Positions 11,386 to 19,494 of a stretch of DNA of 64,000 nucleotides are shown here, piece after piece. The notes under the pieces are model-generated. The model did no database searches and was not told where the DNA came from. It saw only the letters and a list, made by a program, of their open reading frames with translations. A program made the translations under genes and the position numbers. This stretch comes from an uncultured Mediterraneibacter sp. (lineage in GTDB: Bacteria; Bacillota; Clostridia; Lachnospirales; Lachnospiraceae), in the NCBI RefSeq assembly GCF_934309415.1, contig NZ_CAKRDI010000004.1, positions 1-64,000 on the forward strand, given 5' to 3'. Every line of letters starts with the position of its first letter. Position 1 is the stretch's first letter.

Positions 11386-11519
11386 GAACAAAAAATAGTT
11401 TGGTAAAGTTGATGTAAAATTGCATTGCAACAAAGAGCACTTGAAGTACCCAGTGTTGAGTATTCTGTAGACGGAATGAGTACAGAGTTTGCAGTAAATC
11501 GATCAAGATAATTTTTCAT
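11376..11519 (-). CDS. 47-residue small ORF upstream of the nhaC-type gene
   Basis: An ATG at 11517-11519 with an AAGGAGGGG ribosome site 6 bases away opens a 47-codon frame starting MKNYLDRFTANSV and ending in IFCSKA. It contains three cysteines and no clear signal peptide or membrane helix. I do not recognise it. Its stop codon lies in the hairpin at 11346-11385, so it could be a leader peptide, a genuine microprotein, or the surviving 5' end of a deleted gene. Confidence 0.45.
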   Translation of the reverse strand: MKNYLDRFTANSVLIPSTEYSTLGTSSALCCNAILHQLYQTIFCSKA

Positions 11520-11794
11520 AAATATCCCCTCCTTTTTGGTGAAATGTTTATTTACAATACATATAATAATATATTTGATACAAAGTGTATTAAAATATAA
11601 GAATATGTATATAAAATGGATGAGTATAGAATAACATGTGAGGGGGTGCTAATGCAAGAAAAAAGTAAAAAAACTATACAAAATACATATATAAACAGAT
11701 GAAAAATAGATAATTGGTATAAAAAATGATGAAAAAATATGGAAGAAATAAGAAAAAAACACCAATATAATTAACGAAAAAATAAAAAAAGATA
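11520..11794. other. AT-rich divergent intergenic region
   Basis: About 275 bases of very AT-rich DNA between the small minus-strand ORF and the promoter of the 11.9-kb operon. I see no coding frame, tRNA or clear structured RNA in it. Confidence 0.5.
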
Positions 11795-11822
11795 TTGACA
11801 ATAAATAGTCTACATGTATAAT
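11795..11822 (+). promoter_or_regulatory. Promoter of the nine-gene operon
   Basis: TTGACA (11795-11800) and TATAAT (11817-11822) with a 16-base spacer. The palindrome TACATGTA (11811-11818) overlaps the -10 element. The same palindrome occurs upstream of the cassette-1 permease, and ACATGTATAATA recurs at 20434-20445, so this could be a repressor site. Confidence 0.75.
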
Positions 11823-11878
11823 AAAGATAACAAAAATGTTTTAAAAAATAAAAACTTGTATATCGGGAGGAAAATAAA

Positions 11879-12697
11879 ATGTTGTGGACAGAAGAAATGT
11901 TTGGAGTGAAAAAACCGATTATTGCGATGCTTCATTTAGATGCATTACCAGGAGATCCGATGTTTAAATATGGAGATGATATGGACATTGTGATTGATCA
12001 TGCAAGAGCAGATCTGCATGCGCTTCAAGAAGGCGGAGTGGATGGAATTATATTCAGTAATGAATTTAGTTTGCCTTATCAGAGAAATATGGATATGGTT
12101 ACACCGGCTGCTATGGCTTATGTAATAGGAAATCTCAGATCAGAGATTAAAGTGCCGTATGGTGTTGATGCAATCAGTGATGGTCGGGCGTGCCTTGAAC
12201 TTGCAGCAGCTGTGAAGGCAAAATTTGTCCGTGGAACTTTCAGTGGGGTTTATGTAGGAGATGGAGGCCTTTATAACAATGACTTTAGTCAACTGCTCAG
12301 AAGAAAAGCAGCATTACATTTAGATGATCTGAAAATGTTATATTTTATTAATCCGGAGTCGGATCGTAATCTGGATACAAGACCGTTGGCAGATATTGCA
12401 AAATCAACAATGGCAAAAGCCGCTCCGGATGGTCTGTGTATTTCTGCAAATGCAGCAGGACAGGATGTGGATGATGCGTTGATTGCAAGCGTAAAAGAAG
12501 CAAATAAAGATGTTGTTGTTCTTTGTAATACAGGATGCCGTCTCAATACAATTGAAAGAAAACTTACAACAGCAGATGCAGCTGTTGTGGGAACAACGTT
12601 TAAAGTGGATGGGGTTTTTGAAAATAGAGTAGATGTCAACAGAGTAAAAGAATTTATGGAAGTTGTGTACAAATACAGAGAAACCCTTGGAGAATGA
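11879..12697 (+). CDS. BtpA/SgcQ-family TIM-barrel protein
   Basis: 272-residue protein of the BtpA family (PF03437), a TIM-barrel group that includes E. coli SgcQ and the photosystem I biogenesis protein BtpA. Visible family segments are IIAMLHLDALPGDP near the N-terminus, GGVDGIIFSNEFSLPY, VPYGVDAISDG and a C-terminal VVGTTFKVDGVFENRVD, which resembles a phosphate-binding loop. The precise reaction of SgcQ-type members is not established. It is the first gene of an operon with a FrlD kinase, FrlC epimerase and class II aldolase, which points to phosphosugar metabolism. A GGGAGG ribosome site precedes the ATG. Confidence 0.82.
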   Translation: MLWTEEMFGVKKPIIAMLHLDALPGDPMFKYGDDMDIVIDHARADLHALQEGGVDGIIFSNEFSLPYQRNMDMVTPAAMAYVIGNLRSEIKVPYGVDAISDGRACLELAAAVKAKFVRGTFSGVYVGDGGLYNNDFSQLLRRKAALHLDDLKMLYFINPESDRNLDTRPLADIAKSTMAKAAPDGLCISANAAGQDVDDALIASVKEANKDVVVLCNTGCRLNTIERKLTTADAAVVGTTFKVDGVFENRVDVNRVKEFMEVVYKYRETLGE

Positions 12698-12708
12698 GAG
12701 GATAAATA

Positions 12709-13521
12709 ATGGGACGTAAACTGTTGGCAATGGATATAGATGGAACAGCAGTGCGAGATGATTACAGTATGGGAACTGCGAGTAAAAAAGCAATCGAAGA
12801 GGCGAAAAGAGCAGGACATGTGATTGCGTATGTAAGCGGTCGAAGAGATATTGACATGCTTACATTAAAAGACGATGAAAGATGGATTGTGGATTATCAT
12901 ATTTTAAACACAGGGGGTAAAATTCTTCGCTGCTGTGATCGAGAAGTGCTTTATAATAAGCTGATTCCGCCTGCAGTTTGCAGAAGGCTACTCACATATT
13001 GCTTTGAAAAAAATCTTCAACTTCAAATCTGTGATGGAATGATCTGGAAAGTCACAAAAATGACAGAACAAACGATGGAATATGCCAGAGAGGTAGGTGT
13101 GATTCCAGAAGTTATTTCTTCCATGGAAGAAGCTGGATGGGAAAATGGAATTGAAGGTTTTATGGCAACTTCTGATCTTCAGAGAGTAGCAGAATATATC
13201 GACCAATATTTGCCGGAAATCTATTATGTTAATTCAGAACCAGGGTGCATTGATATTATGGCATCAGGTGTTTCTAAATGGAGGGGAATAAAGATTCTGG
13301 CTGAAAGTCTTAACATAGCTCACGAAGATATTCTTACAGTTGGAAACTATTATAATGATATAGATATGCTTCAACATGCCGGAGTGGGAATAGCAGTGGC
13401 AAATTCCCTCCCGGAGGTAAAAGATGTAGCAGATTTTGTAACAGAATATGACAATAATCATGATGCAGTTGCAGAAATTATCAGTAAAATGCTTCATCAT
13501 GAATATGATATGACAAAGTGA
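12709..13521 (+). CDS. HAD-family (Cof-type) phosphatase
   Basis: 270-residue HAD-superfamily hydrolase of the Cof/YkrA type. Motif I is AMDIDGTAV (residues 6-14), an SGRRD segment follows, motif III Lys is in VSKWRGI, and motif IV reads VGNYYNDIDML with Asn where the first acidic residue usually stands. Such enzymes dephosphorylate small phosphosugars. It lies 11 bases after the BtpA gene and its end abuts the next kinase gene, so it is part of the operon and may recycle or detoxify a phosphorylated intermediate. Confidence 0.85.
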   Translation: MGRKLLAMDIDGTAVRDDYSMGTASKKAIEEAKRAGHVIAYVSGRRDIDMLTLKDDERWIVDYHILNTGGKILRCCDREVLYNKLIPPAVCRRLLTYCFEKNLQLQICDGMIWKVTKMTEQTMEYAREVGVIPEVISSMEEAGWENGIEGFMATSDLQRVAEYIDQYLPEIYYVNSEPGCIDIMASGVSKWRGIKILAESLNIAHEDILTVGNYYNDIDMLQHAGVGIAVANSLPEVKDVADFVTEYDNNHDAVAEIISKMLHHEYDMTK

Positions 13522-13535
13522 CAGAGGATAAGGGA

Positions 13536-15044
13536 ATGTATTTACTGGGAATTGATAATGGTGGAAGTGATATAAAGTGTGCTGTTTACGATCTGAATGG
13601 AAAAGAACTTGCGATTTCACGTACACAGATACCGATGAATATACCGGAAGCGGGTTTTACAGAGCGTGATGTGGAAAATGTATGGGAAGCAAATGTTAAA
13701 GTGATAAAAGCGGTTTTGAAAAAAGCAGAGATACCGGGAGAAGCCGTAGTTGCAATTGGTGTTACCGGATATGGGAATGGAATGGTTCTGCTGGATGAAG
13801 AAGGGAAACCTGTGTATCCGGCGATTATATCTACAGATGAAAGAGCTTCTTCTTATTGTAAAAAATTTAGAGAGGATGGAACCGAAAAGAAAATTTTCCC
13901 TTATACATTACAGACAACCTGGGCTGCACAGCCGGCGGTTCTTCTGCCGTGGTTCAGAGATCATAAGCCGGAGGTGTTAGAAAAAACAAGGTGGATCATG
14001 TCTATGAAGGACTATATCCGATTCAGACTGACCGGAAAAGTTGCAGGTGAAATTACAGATGCATCGTCAGGATGTCTGGTGAATTTGGATACGCGCAGAT
14101 ATGACAGGAGAATTTTTGAAATCCTTGGAATAGAAGATTGCTATTCAAAAATGCCAAAAATCTTGGAAAGTACAGATATAAGCGGTTATGTTACGAAAGA
14201 GGCAGAAAAAATGACAGGTCTGACAGAGGGGACTCCGGTAGCGGCAGGATATTTTGATATTGATGCAAATGCACTGGCAAGTGGTGTTTTATCAGATCAG
14301 GAATTATGTTTGATTGCAGGAACATGGTCGATTAATGAGTATTTAAGTAAAGAAGCTCCAAGGGAAATTGAAAAGAAGAAGAATACAGTAACATTGAGTT
14401 ACATGAAAGATTATTATATTATGGAAGATTCAACACCGACATCGGCGAGTAATTTAAACTGGTATTTAAATAACTTTGTCAGACCGGAAAAATGTGATCT
14501 TTCATCGGATGATATTTATGAAGAGTGTAATAAACTGGTTGAATCTGTAAAACCAGAAGAATGCAAAGTGATATTTGTCCCTTATCTTTTTGGAAGCGCA
14601 ACGCATGAAAATGCACATGGCGCATTTTTGAATCTTACTGGTGGTGATGACAAAAGTGTTATGCTTCGTGCGGTATATGAAGGAATTGCATTTTCAAGTA
14701 TGCATCATGTATATAATTTAAAGAGGCCATTGGAATCATATTCAAAAGCCAGACTTTCTGGTGGAATATCTAATAGTGAAGCGTGGTCACAGATGTTGTG
14801 CGATGCATTACAGATTCCAATAGAAACATTAGAGGCCGGAGAGCCAGGAGCAAAAGGTGCTGCTATGTGTGCAGGTGTTGCCGGTGGTGTGTTTAAAAAT
14901 CTGGAAGATGCTGTAGAACATATGGTACATGTTGGAAAAGTTTATAATCCGAGAAGCGAGTATAGAGAGATTTATGCTGAGAAGTTTGCATGTTATGAAT
15001 CAGCATTAGAAGCAGTGGATTTACTTGCAGAAAAATTGCGGTAA
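13536..15044 (+). CDS. FGGY-family carbohydrate kinase
   Basis: 502-residue two-lobed FGGY sugar kinase, normal length for xylulo-, ribulo- and glycerokinases. The N-terminal phosphate loop reads LGIDNGGSDIKCAVYD, STDERASSYC lies in the first lobe, and the second lobe has AGTWSINEY and LSGGISNSEAWSQMLCDAL. I used the ATG at 13536 with AGAGG 8 bases upstream; a GTG at 13518 overlapping the previous stop is possible but has no ribosome site. The following epimerase and class II aldolase fit a ketose-phosphate route of the ribulose/xylulose kind. The sugar is not identifiable. Confidence 0.85.
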   Translation: MYLLGIDNGGSDIKCAVYDLNGKELAISRTQIPMNIPEAGFTERDVENVWEANVKVIKAVLKKAEIPGEAVVAIGVTGYGNGMVLLDEEGKPVYPAIISTDERASSYCKKFREDGTEKKIFPYTLQTTWAAQPAVLLPWFRDHKPEVLEKTRWIMSMKDYIRFRLTGKVAGEITDASSGCLVNLDTRRYDRRIFEILGIEDCYSKMPKILESTDISGYVTKEAEKMTGLTEGTPVAAGYFDIDANALASGVLSDQELCLIAGTWSINEYLSKEAPREIEKKKNTVTLSYMKDYYIMEDSTPTSASNLNWYLNNFVRPEKCDLSSDDIYEECNKLVESVKPEECKVIFVPYLFGSATHENAHGAFLNLTGGDDKSVMLRAVYEGIAFSSMHHVYNLKRPLESYSKARLSGGISNSEAWSQMLCDALQIPIETLEAGEPGAKGAAMCAGVAGGVFKNLEDAVEHMVHVGKVYNPRSEYREIYAEKFACYESALEAVDLLAEKLR

Positions 15045-15056
15045 AGGAGAAAAGTA

Positions 15057-15728
15057 ATGTTTACAATTAGTCCATCATTATATTCGGCTGATTTACTTGA
15101 TTTGAGAGAAGTAATCGGTAAATTGAAAGGGTTTGAACATCTGCACTTGGATATTGACGACGGAAATTTTGTAAGAGGAATCAGTTTTGGAATGGAAGTG
15201 GTCAAAGGTGTTGCAAAGTGTACAGAGATTCCGCTGGATGCTCATTTAGAAGTTCTTAATCCAATGGAATATGTTGAGCCGTTATGCAAATCAGGAGTGG
15301 AAATGATTTGTGCACATGTGGAATGTTTGGATTTCCCAAGTCTGTTTTTAGGAAGTGTGCATCAGTATGGGAAAAAAGCAGGACTTGCATTGAATGTAAA
15401 AACTCCGATTGAATTTATAGAACCATATGTTGAGCGGATTGAGCAAATTATTTTGGTTTCATGTGAAGCAGATGCAGAAGGTCTGAAGTTTCAGACAGGT
15501 GTTTTAAAAAAAATATCAAAAGCAAAAAAGATATTAGGGAAAAATACAAGAATCTGGGTGGATGGTGGAATTAATGAGGATAATTTAAAAGATGTGATTG
15601 CAGCAGGAGCAGATGGGGTTGTAATAGGCAGGGCGGTATTTGGAAGCAATAATCCGTCAGAATCTTATGCGAGGTTGCTTGCCCTTGGCAGAAAATATGA
15701 AAAGGAGCGTGATAAAAATGAAATATGA
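15057..15728 (+). CDS. Ribulose-/allulose-phosphate 3-epimerase family protein
   Basis: 223-residue TIM-barrel epimerase of the RPE/AlsE/SgcE family. ISPSLYSADL at the N-terminus, the metal/catalytic segment HLDIDDGNF (usual form HxDxMDGxF), DAHLEV, and WVDGGINEDN followed by GADGVVIGRAVF (phosphate loop) are all in place. It likely interconverts C3 epimers of a ketose phosphate. It lies 12 bases after the FGGY kinase and overlaps the aldolase gene by 11 bases. Met of the MDG motif is replaced by Asp, hinting at a substrate other than ribulose 5-phosphate. Confidence 0.85.
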   Translation: MFTISPSLYSADLLDLREVIGKLKGFEHLHLDIDDGNFVRGISFGMEVVKGVAKCTEIPLDAHLEVLNPMEYVEPLCKSGVEMICAHVECLDFPSLFLGSVHQYGKKAGLALNVKTPIEFIEPYVERIEQIILVSCEADAEGLKFQTGVLKKISKAKKILGKNTRIWVDGGINEDNLKDVIAAGADGVVIGRAVFGSNNPSESYARLLALGRKYEKERDKNEI

Positions 15729-16362
15729 GAAAGAACGCTGTGAATTAATTGAATGTGCAAGAGCAATGGAGCACTATGGCCTGGTAATGCTGTCAGGGGG
15801 GAATGTCAGTCTCCGAATGAAAGATGGTACATTTTTAGTAACTCCTTCGGCGATGGCTTATGATTCGATGATTCCTGAGGATATTGTACTTGTAAATGGA
15901 AAGGGGGAAACAATAGAAGGAAAAAGAAGACCGACAAGTGATTTGGAAGCAATCCTGTATATTTTCGAAAAGATGCCGGATGTAAATGTAGTGCTGCATA
16001 CACATCAGCCTAAAGCAGTGGCGGTCAGCCTGGTTACAGAGGAGCTTCCGGTTATTTCTACTACGATGGTAGATGAGCTTCATGACAGCGTAAAAGTAGC
16101 TCCGTTTACAATTAGCAGCGATAAGGGGATGGGAGTTTCGACGGTAGAGTATGCGCAGAAGAAAGGTAAAGCAGTTATTTTAAAACAACATGGAGCAATT
16201 ATTTATGGAACGACATTGGAGCAGACATTGAGTTCAGCTGTATATTTGGAAGAGACTTGTGAAATTTATCTGAGTGCTCTTGCAACAGGAAAAAAAATTC
16301 CGGTATTAAGCGAAAAACAGATTGAATTAGAAGATGCACCAAGAGGTTACTATGGTCAATAA
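15718..16362 (+). CDS. Class II aldolase/epimerase (fuculose-phosphate aldolase type)
   Basis: 214-residue zinc-dependent class II aldolase/adducin-fold protein, the size of L-fuculose-1-phosphate aldolase. The phosphate loop is near SGGNVSLRMKDG, zinc ligands are in VVLHTHQPKAVAVS and KQHGAIIYG. The reaction is a retro-aldol split of a ketose phosphate to DHAP plus an aldehyde, or 4-epimerisation as in AraD. The start at 15718 follows AAAGGAGCG; the longer frame to 15640 lies wholly inside the preceding gene. Together with the FGGY kinase and epimerase it suggests a complete ketose branch. Confidence 0.85.
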   Translation: MKYEKERCELIECARAMEHYGLVMLSGGNVSLRMKDGTFLVTPSAMAYDSMIPEDIVLVNGKGETIEGKRRPTSDLEAILYIFEKMPDVNVVLHTHQPKAVAVSLVTEELPVISTTMVDELHDSVKVAPFTISSDKGMGVSTVEYAQKKGKAVILKQHGAIIYGTTLEQTLSSAVYLEETCEIYLSALATGKKIPVLSEKQIELEDAPRGYYGQ

Positions 16363-16439
16363 AGACTATTTGTTAAATGAAAAACAAAGAAAAAAAGAAA
16401 ATAAGTGAAAATTATATGAAATTACGTAGAGGAGGAAAA

Positions 16440-17231
16440 ATGCGGGTAGCTGAGATTGGAGATAACTGTATAGATGTCTATGAGAGAATAGGAAAAAAAT
16501 ATCCAACAGGAAATGTGGTTGATACAGGTGTTAATCTAAAAAAATTAGGAATTGATGTGTCTGTAATCAGTACAACAGGAAATGATGAAAATGGAAGCTG
16601 GATGTTAGAAACCTTGAAAAAAGAGGGGATTGATATCAGTCATTTAAAAGTGGCTGAAGGAAAAACAGCAGTTACATATATGGATATGAAAGGAAATGAT
16701 CGTATTCACGGTGAGTATGATGAAGGTGTGCTAAGTTCAATGGTATTTGATCAGGAAGATGTCGCATTTGCAGCGACTCATGATCTTGTGCATACGGCAT
16801 TGTGGGGGAAAGCTGAGAAGGTTTTGCCGCAAATTGCAGAAAAAGGAATACCAATTGCATTTGATTACGCGGATAAATTGGAAGATCCGTTAGTGGAAGC
16901 AACGCTTCCGTATGTGACATATGGATTTTATTCTTATCATAATGGAAGGAATGACAAAATTGAAGCATTTCTTAAAGATAAAGTAGCGCGTGGAATGAAA
17001 GTGGCAATTGCTACTTTTGGAGAAGAAGGAAGCCTTGCATGGGATGGTACACAATTTTATCAGGAAGGAATACAGAAAGTGAAGGTTGTAAATACGGTTG
17101 GTGCAGGAGACAGCTTCATTGCAGGCTTTTTGTATGGAATTCTGAATCAATTTCCTATAGATCGATGTCTGAAAAAAGGAGCAGAAATATCAGCATCAGT
17201 TGTAAGTGTATTTGAACCGTGGGTTGAATAA
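16440..17231 (+). CDS. FrlD-like PfkB kinase (second copy)
   Basis: 263-residue PfkB kinase of fructoselysine 6-kinase type: AEIGDNCIDVYERIG at the N-terminus, HGEYDEGVL, HTALWGKAEKVLPQI, and the catalytic VGAGDSFIAGFLYG. These segments resemble E. coli FrlD more closely than the 4561 copy does. The start at 16440 has GAGGAGG 5 bases upstream; the frame extends 21 codons further with no ribosome site. It is directly followed by FrlC, as in classic frl loci, but no FrlB deglycase is present in this operon. Confidence 0.83.
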   Translation: MRVAEIGDNCIDVYERIGKKYPTGNVVDTGVNLKKLGIDVSVISTTGNDENGSWMLETLKKEGIDISHLKVAEGKTAVTYMDMKGNDRIHGEYDEGVLSSMVFDQEDVAFAATHDLVHTALWGKAEKVLPQIAEKGIPIAFDYADKLEDPLVEATLPYVTYGFYSYHNGRNDKIEAFLKDKVARGMKVAIATFGEEGSLAWDGTQFYQEGIQKVKVVNTVGAGDSFIAGFLYGILNQFPIDRCLKKGAEISASVVSVFEPWVE

Positions 17232-17264
17232 AAAAGTGATAAAATTAAATCAGGAGGGTGAATT

Positions 17265-18095
17265 ATGAAAATAGGTATGTTTACAAGTGGATATCAGCGT
17301 AATCCGTTAGAGCATTGTTTTATTGACGCAAAACGTTTTGGATATGATTATATTGAATTATGGGGAGGACGTCCGCATGCTTATCCGTTTGATCTTAAAG
17401 CCGGAGGAGCAGATGAAGTACGGAGATTGATTGACAAATATGAAATGCCAGTTCGTGGATATACTCCAGAGCATAATGGGTATCCTTATAACTACATGAT
17501 TGGAACAGAATCAATGCGTCAGGATGCAGTAGAATATTTAAAACTTTCTATGGACATGGCAAAAGAAATGGGTGCAGACTATACACTGATCAGTGCCGGA
17601 CATGCAGGATATGGTGCAACTTATGAAGAAATCTGGACTCGTCTGGAAAAGACGGTAAGAGAATTGACAGACCATGCAGAAAAATTAAATCATAAACTCG
17701 TAATGGAAACGCTTACTGTTTATGAATCAAATGTAATAAAAAATGCTAATGATCTGGTTGAGTTGTTCCGGCGCATTGATTCGCCTTGTCTGGTTGGTAT
17801 GTGTGATATTGTGCCTCCATATACACAAGCAGAAAGTATAATGGATTATTTCGATAAACTTGGAGATAAAATGTATCATATGCATATCATAGACGGAGTA
17901 TCTGATTCCGATTCTCATATTATGCCAGGAGAAGGACAGATTCCGCTTCAGGAGCTTATGATGGAATTGAAAGAAATTGATTATCAGGGAACAGCCACAA
18001 TAGAACTTGTAACAGGATATATCAATGAACCACGAATGTATGCGCGAAGAGCGATAAATAATGTACGTGGAATGATGGAAAAAGCAGGATGGTAA
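17265..18095 (+). CDS. frlC: FrlC-like fructoselysine 3-epimerase
   Basis: 276-residue xylose-isomerase-like TIM barrel, the same length as E. coli FrlC, which epimerises psicoselysine and fructoselysine at C3. Segments MKIGMFTSGYQRNPLEH, ELWGGRPHAYPFDLKAGG, TPEHNGYPYNYMIG and MYARRA match my memory of FrlC closely. The metal ligands Glu (METLTVYES), Asp (CDIVPPY), His (HMHIIDG) and Glu (TIELVTG) are present. It is 33 bases after the FrlD-like kinase with an AGGAGGGTG ribosome site. Two other paralogues lie at 19495 and 34350. Confidence 0.88.
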   Translation: MKIGMFTSGYQRNPLEHCFIDAKRFGYDYIELWGGRPHAYPFDLKAGGADEVRRLIDKYEMPVRGYTPEHNGYPYNYMIGTESMRQDAVEYLKLSMDMAKEMGADYTLISAGHAGYGATYEEIWTRLEKTVRELTDHAEKLNHKLVMETLTVYESNVIKNANDLVELFRRIDSPCLVGMCDIVPPYTQAESIMDYFDKLGDKMYHMHIIDGVSDSDSHIMPGEGQIPLQELMMELKEIDYQGTATIELVTGYINEPRMYARRAINNVRGMMEKAGW

Positions 18096-18127
18096 AAAGA
18101 TAGAAAAAACAAAGGAAATATAAGAAA

Positions 18128-19000
18128 ATGTTTATAGATATACATGTACATCCGGCGTTTTATGAGCCAATTAATAAAGATCCGAAAATGGAAGAACTTC
18201 GGCATGAAACACTGGATATTCATAAAAATGGAACGGCACCATTAGAACATATTTTTAATCAAATGAAGTGTGCAGGGTTAGATTATCTCTGCTTACTTCC
18301 AGAGGATTATCAGACACTTCAGAATGGAAAAATACTGGTAAGTAATGAGGAAATATACAAACTGGTCTCGATGGCACCAAATAAATTTATAGGGTTTGCT
18401 AGTGTAGATCCTATGGCACAGGGAGCTGCTGAAAGGCTGGAAAAGGCATTTACAGATTTACAGCTTGCAGGAGTAAAATTTCATCTGGGAAGGATACATA
18501 TGTATCCAATGGATGAAAAAATGCAAAAGCTATATGATGTTTGTGAAAAATATAATAAGCCGATTATTTTTCATAGTGGAATGTCATGGGAACCGAATAC
18601 ATTGACGAAATATTGCCGACCGGATGTTTTTGAGGAACTGGCAGCATCCAGACCTAAACTTAGAATCTGCCTTGCTCATTTTGGCTGGCCGTGGTGCCGG
18701 GAAACAGCAATGCTTATGCTGAAATATCCAAATGTTTATACGGATACAGGGGCATTATATTTTGATAATGCAAAAGAATTTTATACGCAGATGCTTACGA
18801 AAGATGTCCCGATGACCTGGATAGACCGAAGTTTACGACATCAGGTAATGTTTGGGAGTAATAATCCTCGTTTTGAACAGATCAGAATGGCACATGCGAT
18901 TGAAGAAATGGGCTTCAGGGACAGCACAGTAGAACTGATTAAAGGGAAAAACGCAATTGAGTTTCTGGGTGAATTACCGGAAGGAGGAAGAGAAAAATGA
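18128..19000 (+). CDS. Amidohydrolase_2-type metal-dependent hydrolase
   Basis: 290-residue TIM-barrel hydrolase/decarboxylase of the amidohydrolase_2 (PF04909) group. The HxH metal motif is in MFIDIHVHPAF, then GVKFHLGR, IFHSGMSWEPN (metal His), ICLAHFGWPW (metal His), and FGSNNPRFEQI, where the usual terminal Asp is Asn. Members hydrolyse lactones or amides or decarboxylate acids. Its stop overlaps the YjbQ start, so it is translated with it. The role in this sugar operon is unknown; lactone opening is one inference. Confidence 0.78.
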   Translation: MFIDIHVHPAFYEPINKDPKMEELRHETLDIHKNGTAPLEHIFNQMKCAGLDYLCLLPEDYQTLQNGKILVSNEEIYKLVSMAPNKFIGFASVDPMAQGAAERLEKAFTDLQLAGVKFHLGRIHMYPMDEKMQKLYDVCEKYNKPIIFHSGMSWEPNTLTKYCRPDVFEELAASRPKLRICLAHFGWPWCRETAMLMLKYPNVYTDTGALYFDNAKEFYTQMLTKDVPMTWIDRSLRHQVMFGSNNPRFEQIRMAHAIEEMGFRDSTVELIKGKNAIEFLGELPEGGREK

Positions 19001-19425
19001 TGTATAAAGGGCAGATTTCGCTTCTTACAAAAACGTATAATGAATATACCGTCATTACACCGGAAATTTATAAAATTGTTGAGAAAAGTGGAATAAAAAA
19101 TGGAATAGTTACAGTTTTAACCAAACATACGACAACCGGTGTCACTGTAAATGAAGCATTGGAGTGTCTGGAAAGTGATATCGAACATTTTTTAGAGAGA
19201 TTAGTACCTGAAGATTATCCCTACAGCCATGCGAGAATGCTCAGAGATTATGGAAGTACGGCTGGTAATCCAACAGGACATATAAAAGCTATGATTACTG
19301 GAAATCATTGCCATTTCCCGGTGATCGACGGAAAGATTGAAAAGGGTGGAGCGCAGGAAGTATATTTTTGTGAATTTGACGGACCGTCTCACCGAACGAT
19401 AAATGTTATAGTACAGGGAGAATAA
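18997..19425 (+). CDS. YjbQ/UPF0047-family protein
   Basis: 142-residue protein of the YjbQ (UPF0047, PF01894) family. The family core KHTTTGVTVNEAL, HARMLRDYGSTAGNPTGHIKAMITG and EVYFCEFDGPSHR, with conserved histidines, is complete. E. coli YjbQ has been reported to have weak thiamine-phosphate-synthase-like activity, but the true role of the family is open. Its fixed place at the end of a sugar operon, overlapping the preceding hydrolase by four bases, suggests a catalytic step in the same pathway rather than thiamine synthesis. Confidence 0.85.
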   Translation: MMYKGQISLLTKTYNEYTVITPEIYKIVEKSGIKNGIVTVLTKHTTTGVTVNEALECLESDIEHFLERLVPEDYPYSHARMLRDYGSTAGNPTGHIKAMITGNHCHFPVIDGKIEKGGAQEVYFCEFDGPSHRTINVIVQGE

Positions 19426-19433
19426 GAGATATT

Positions 19434-19490
19434 AAAATATCCTGATAAGGACAAAGATTTGAAGCTTTGTGACTTAATCAGGATATTTTT
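19434..19490. terminator. Bidirectional terminator between convergent genes
   Basis: A 13-bp outer stem (19434-19446 with 19477-19490) and an inner ACAAAG/CTTTGT stem, flanked by A and T runs, end the nine-gene operon and the converging FrlC paralogue. Confidence 0.85.
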
Positions 19491-19494
19491 GAAC

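Noticed and set aside
12289..12819. Long antisense frame opposite the BtpA and HAD genes
   Set aside because: It is the complement of two well-supported genes, is Ser/Cys-rich without motifs, and has no ribosome site.
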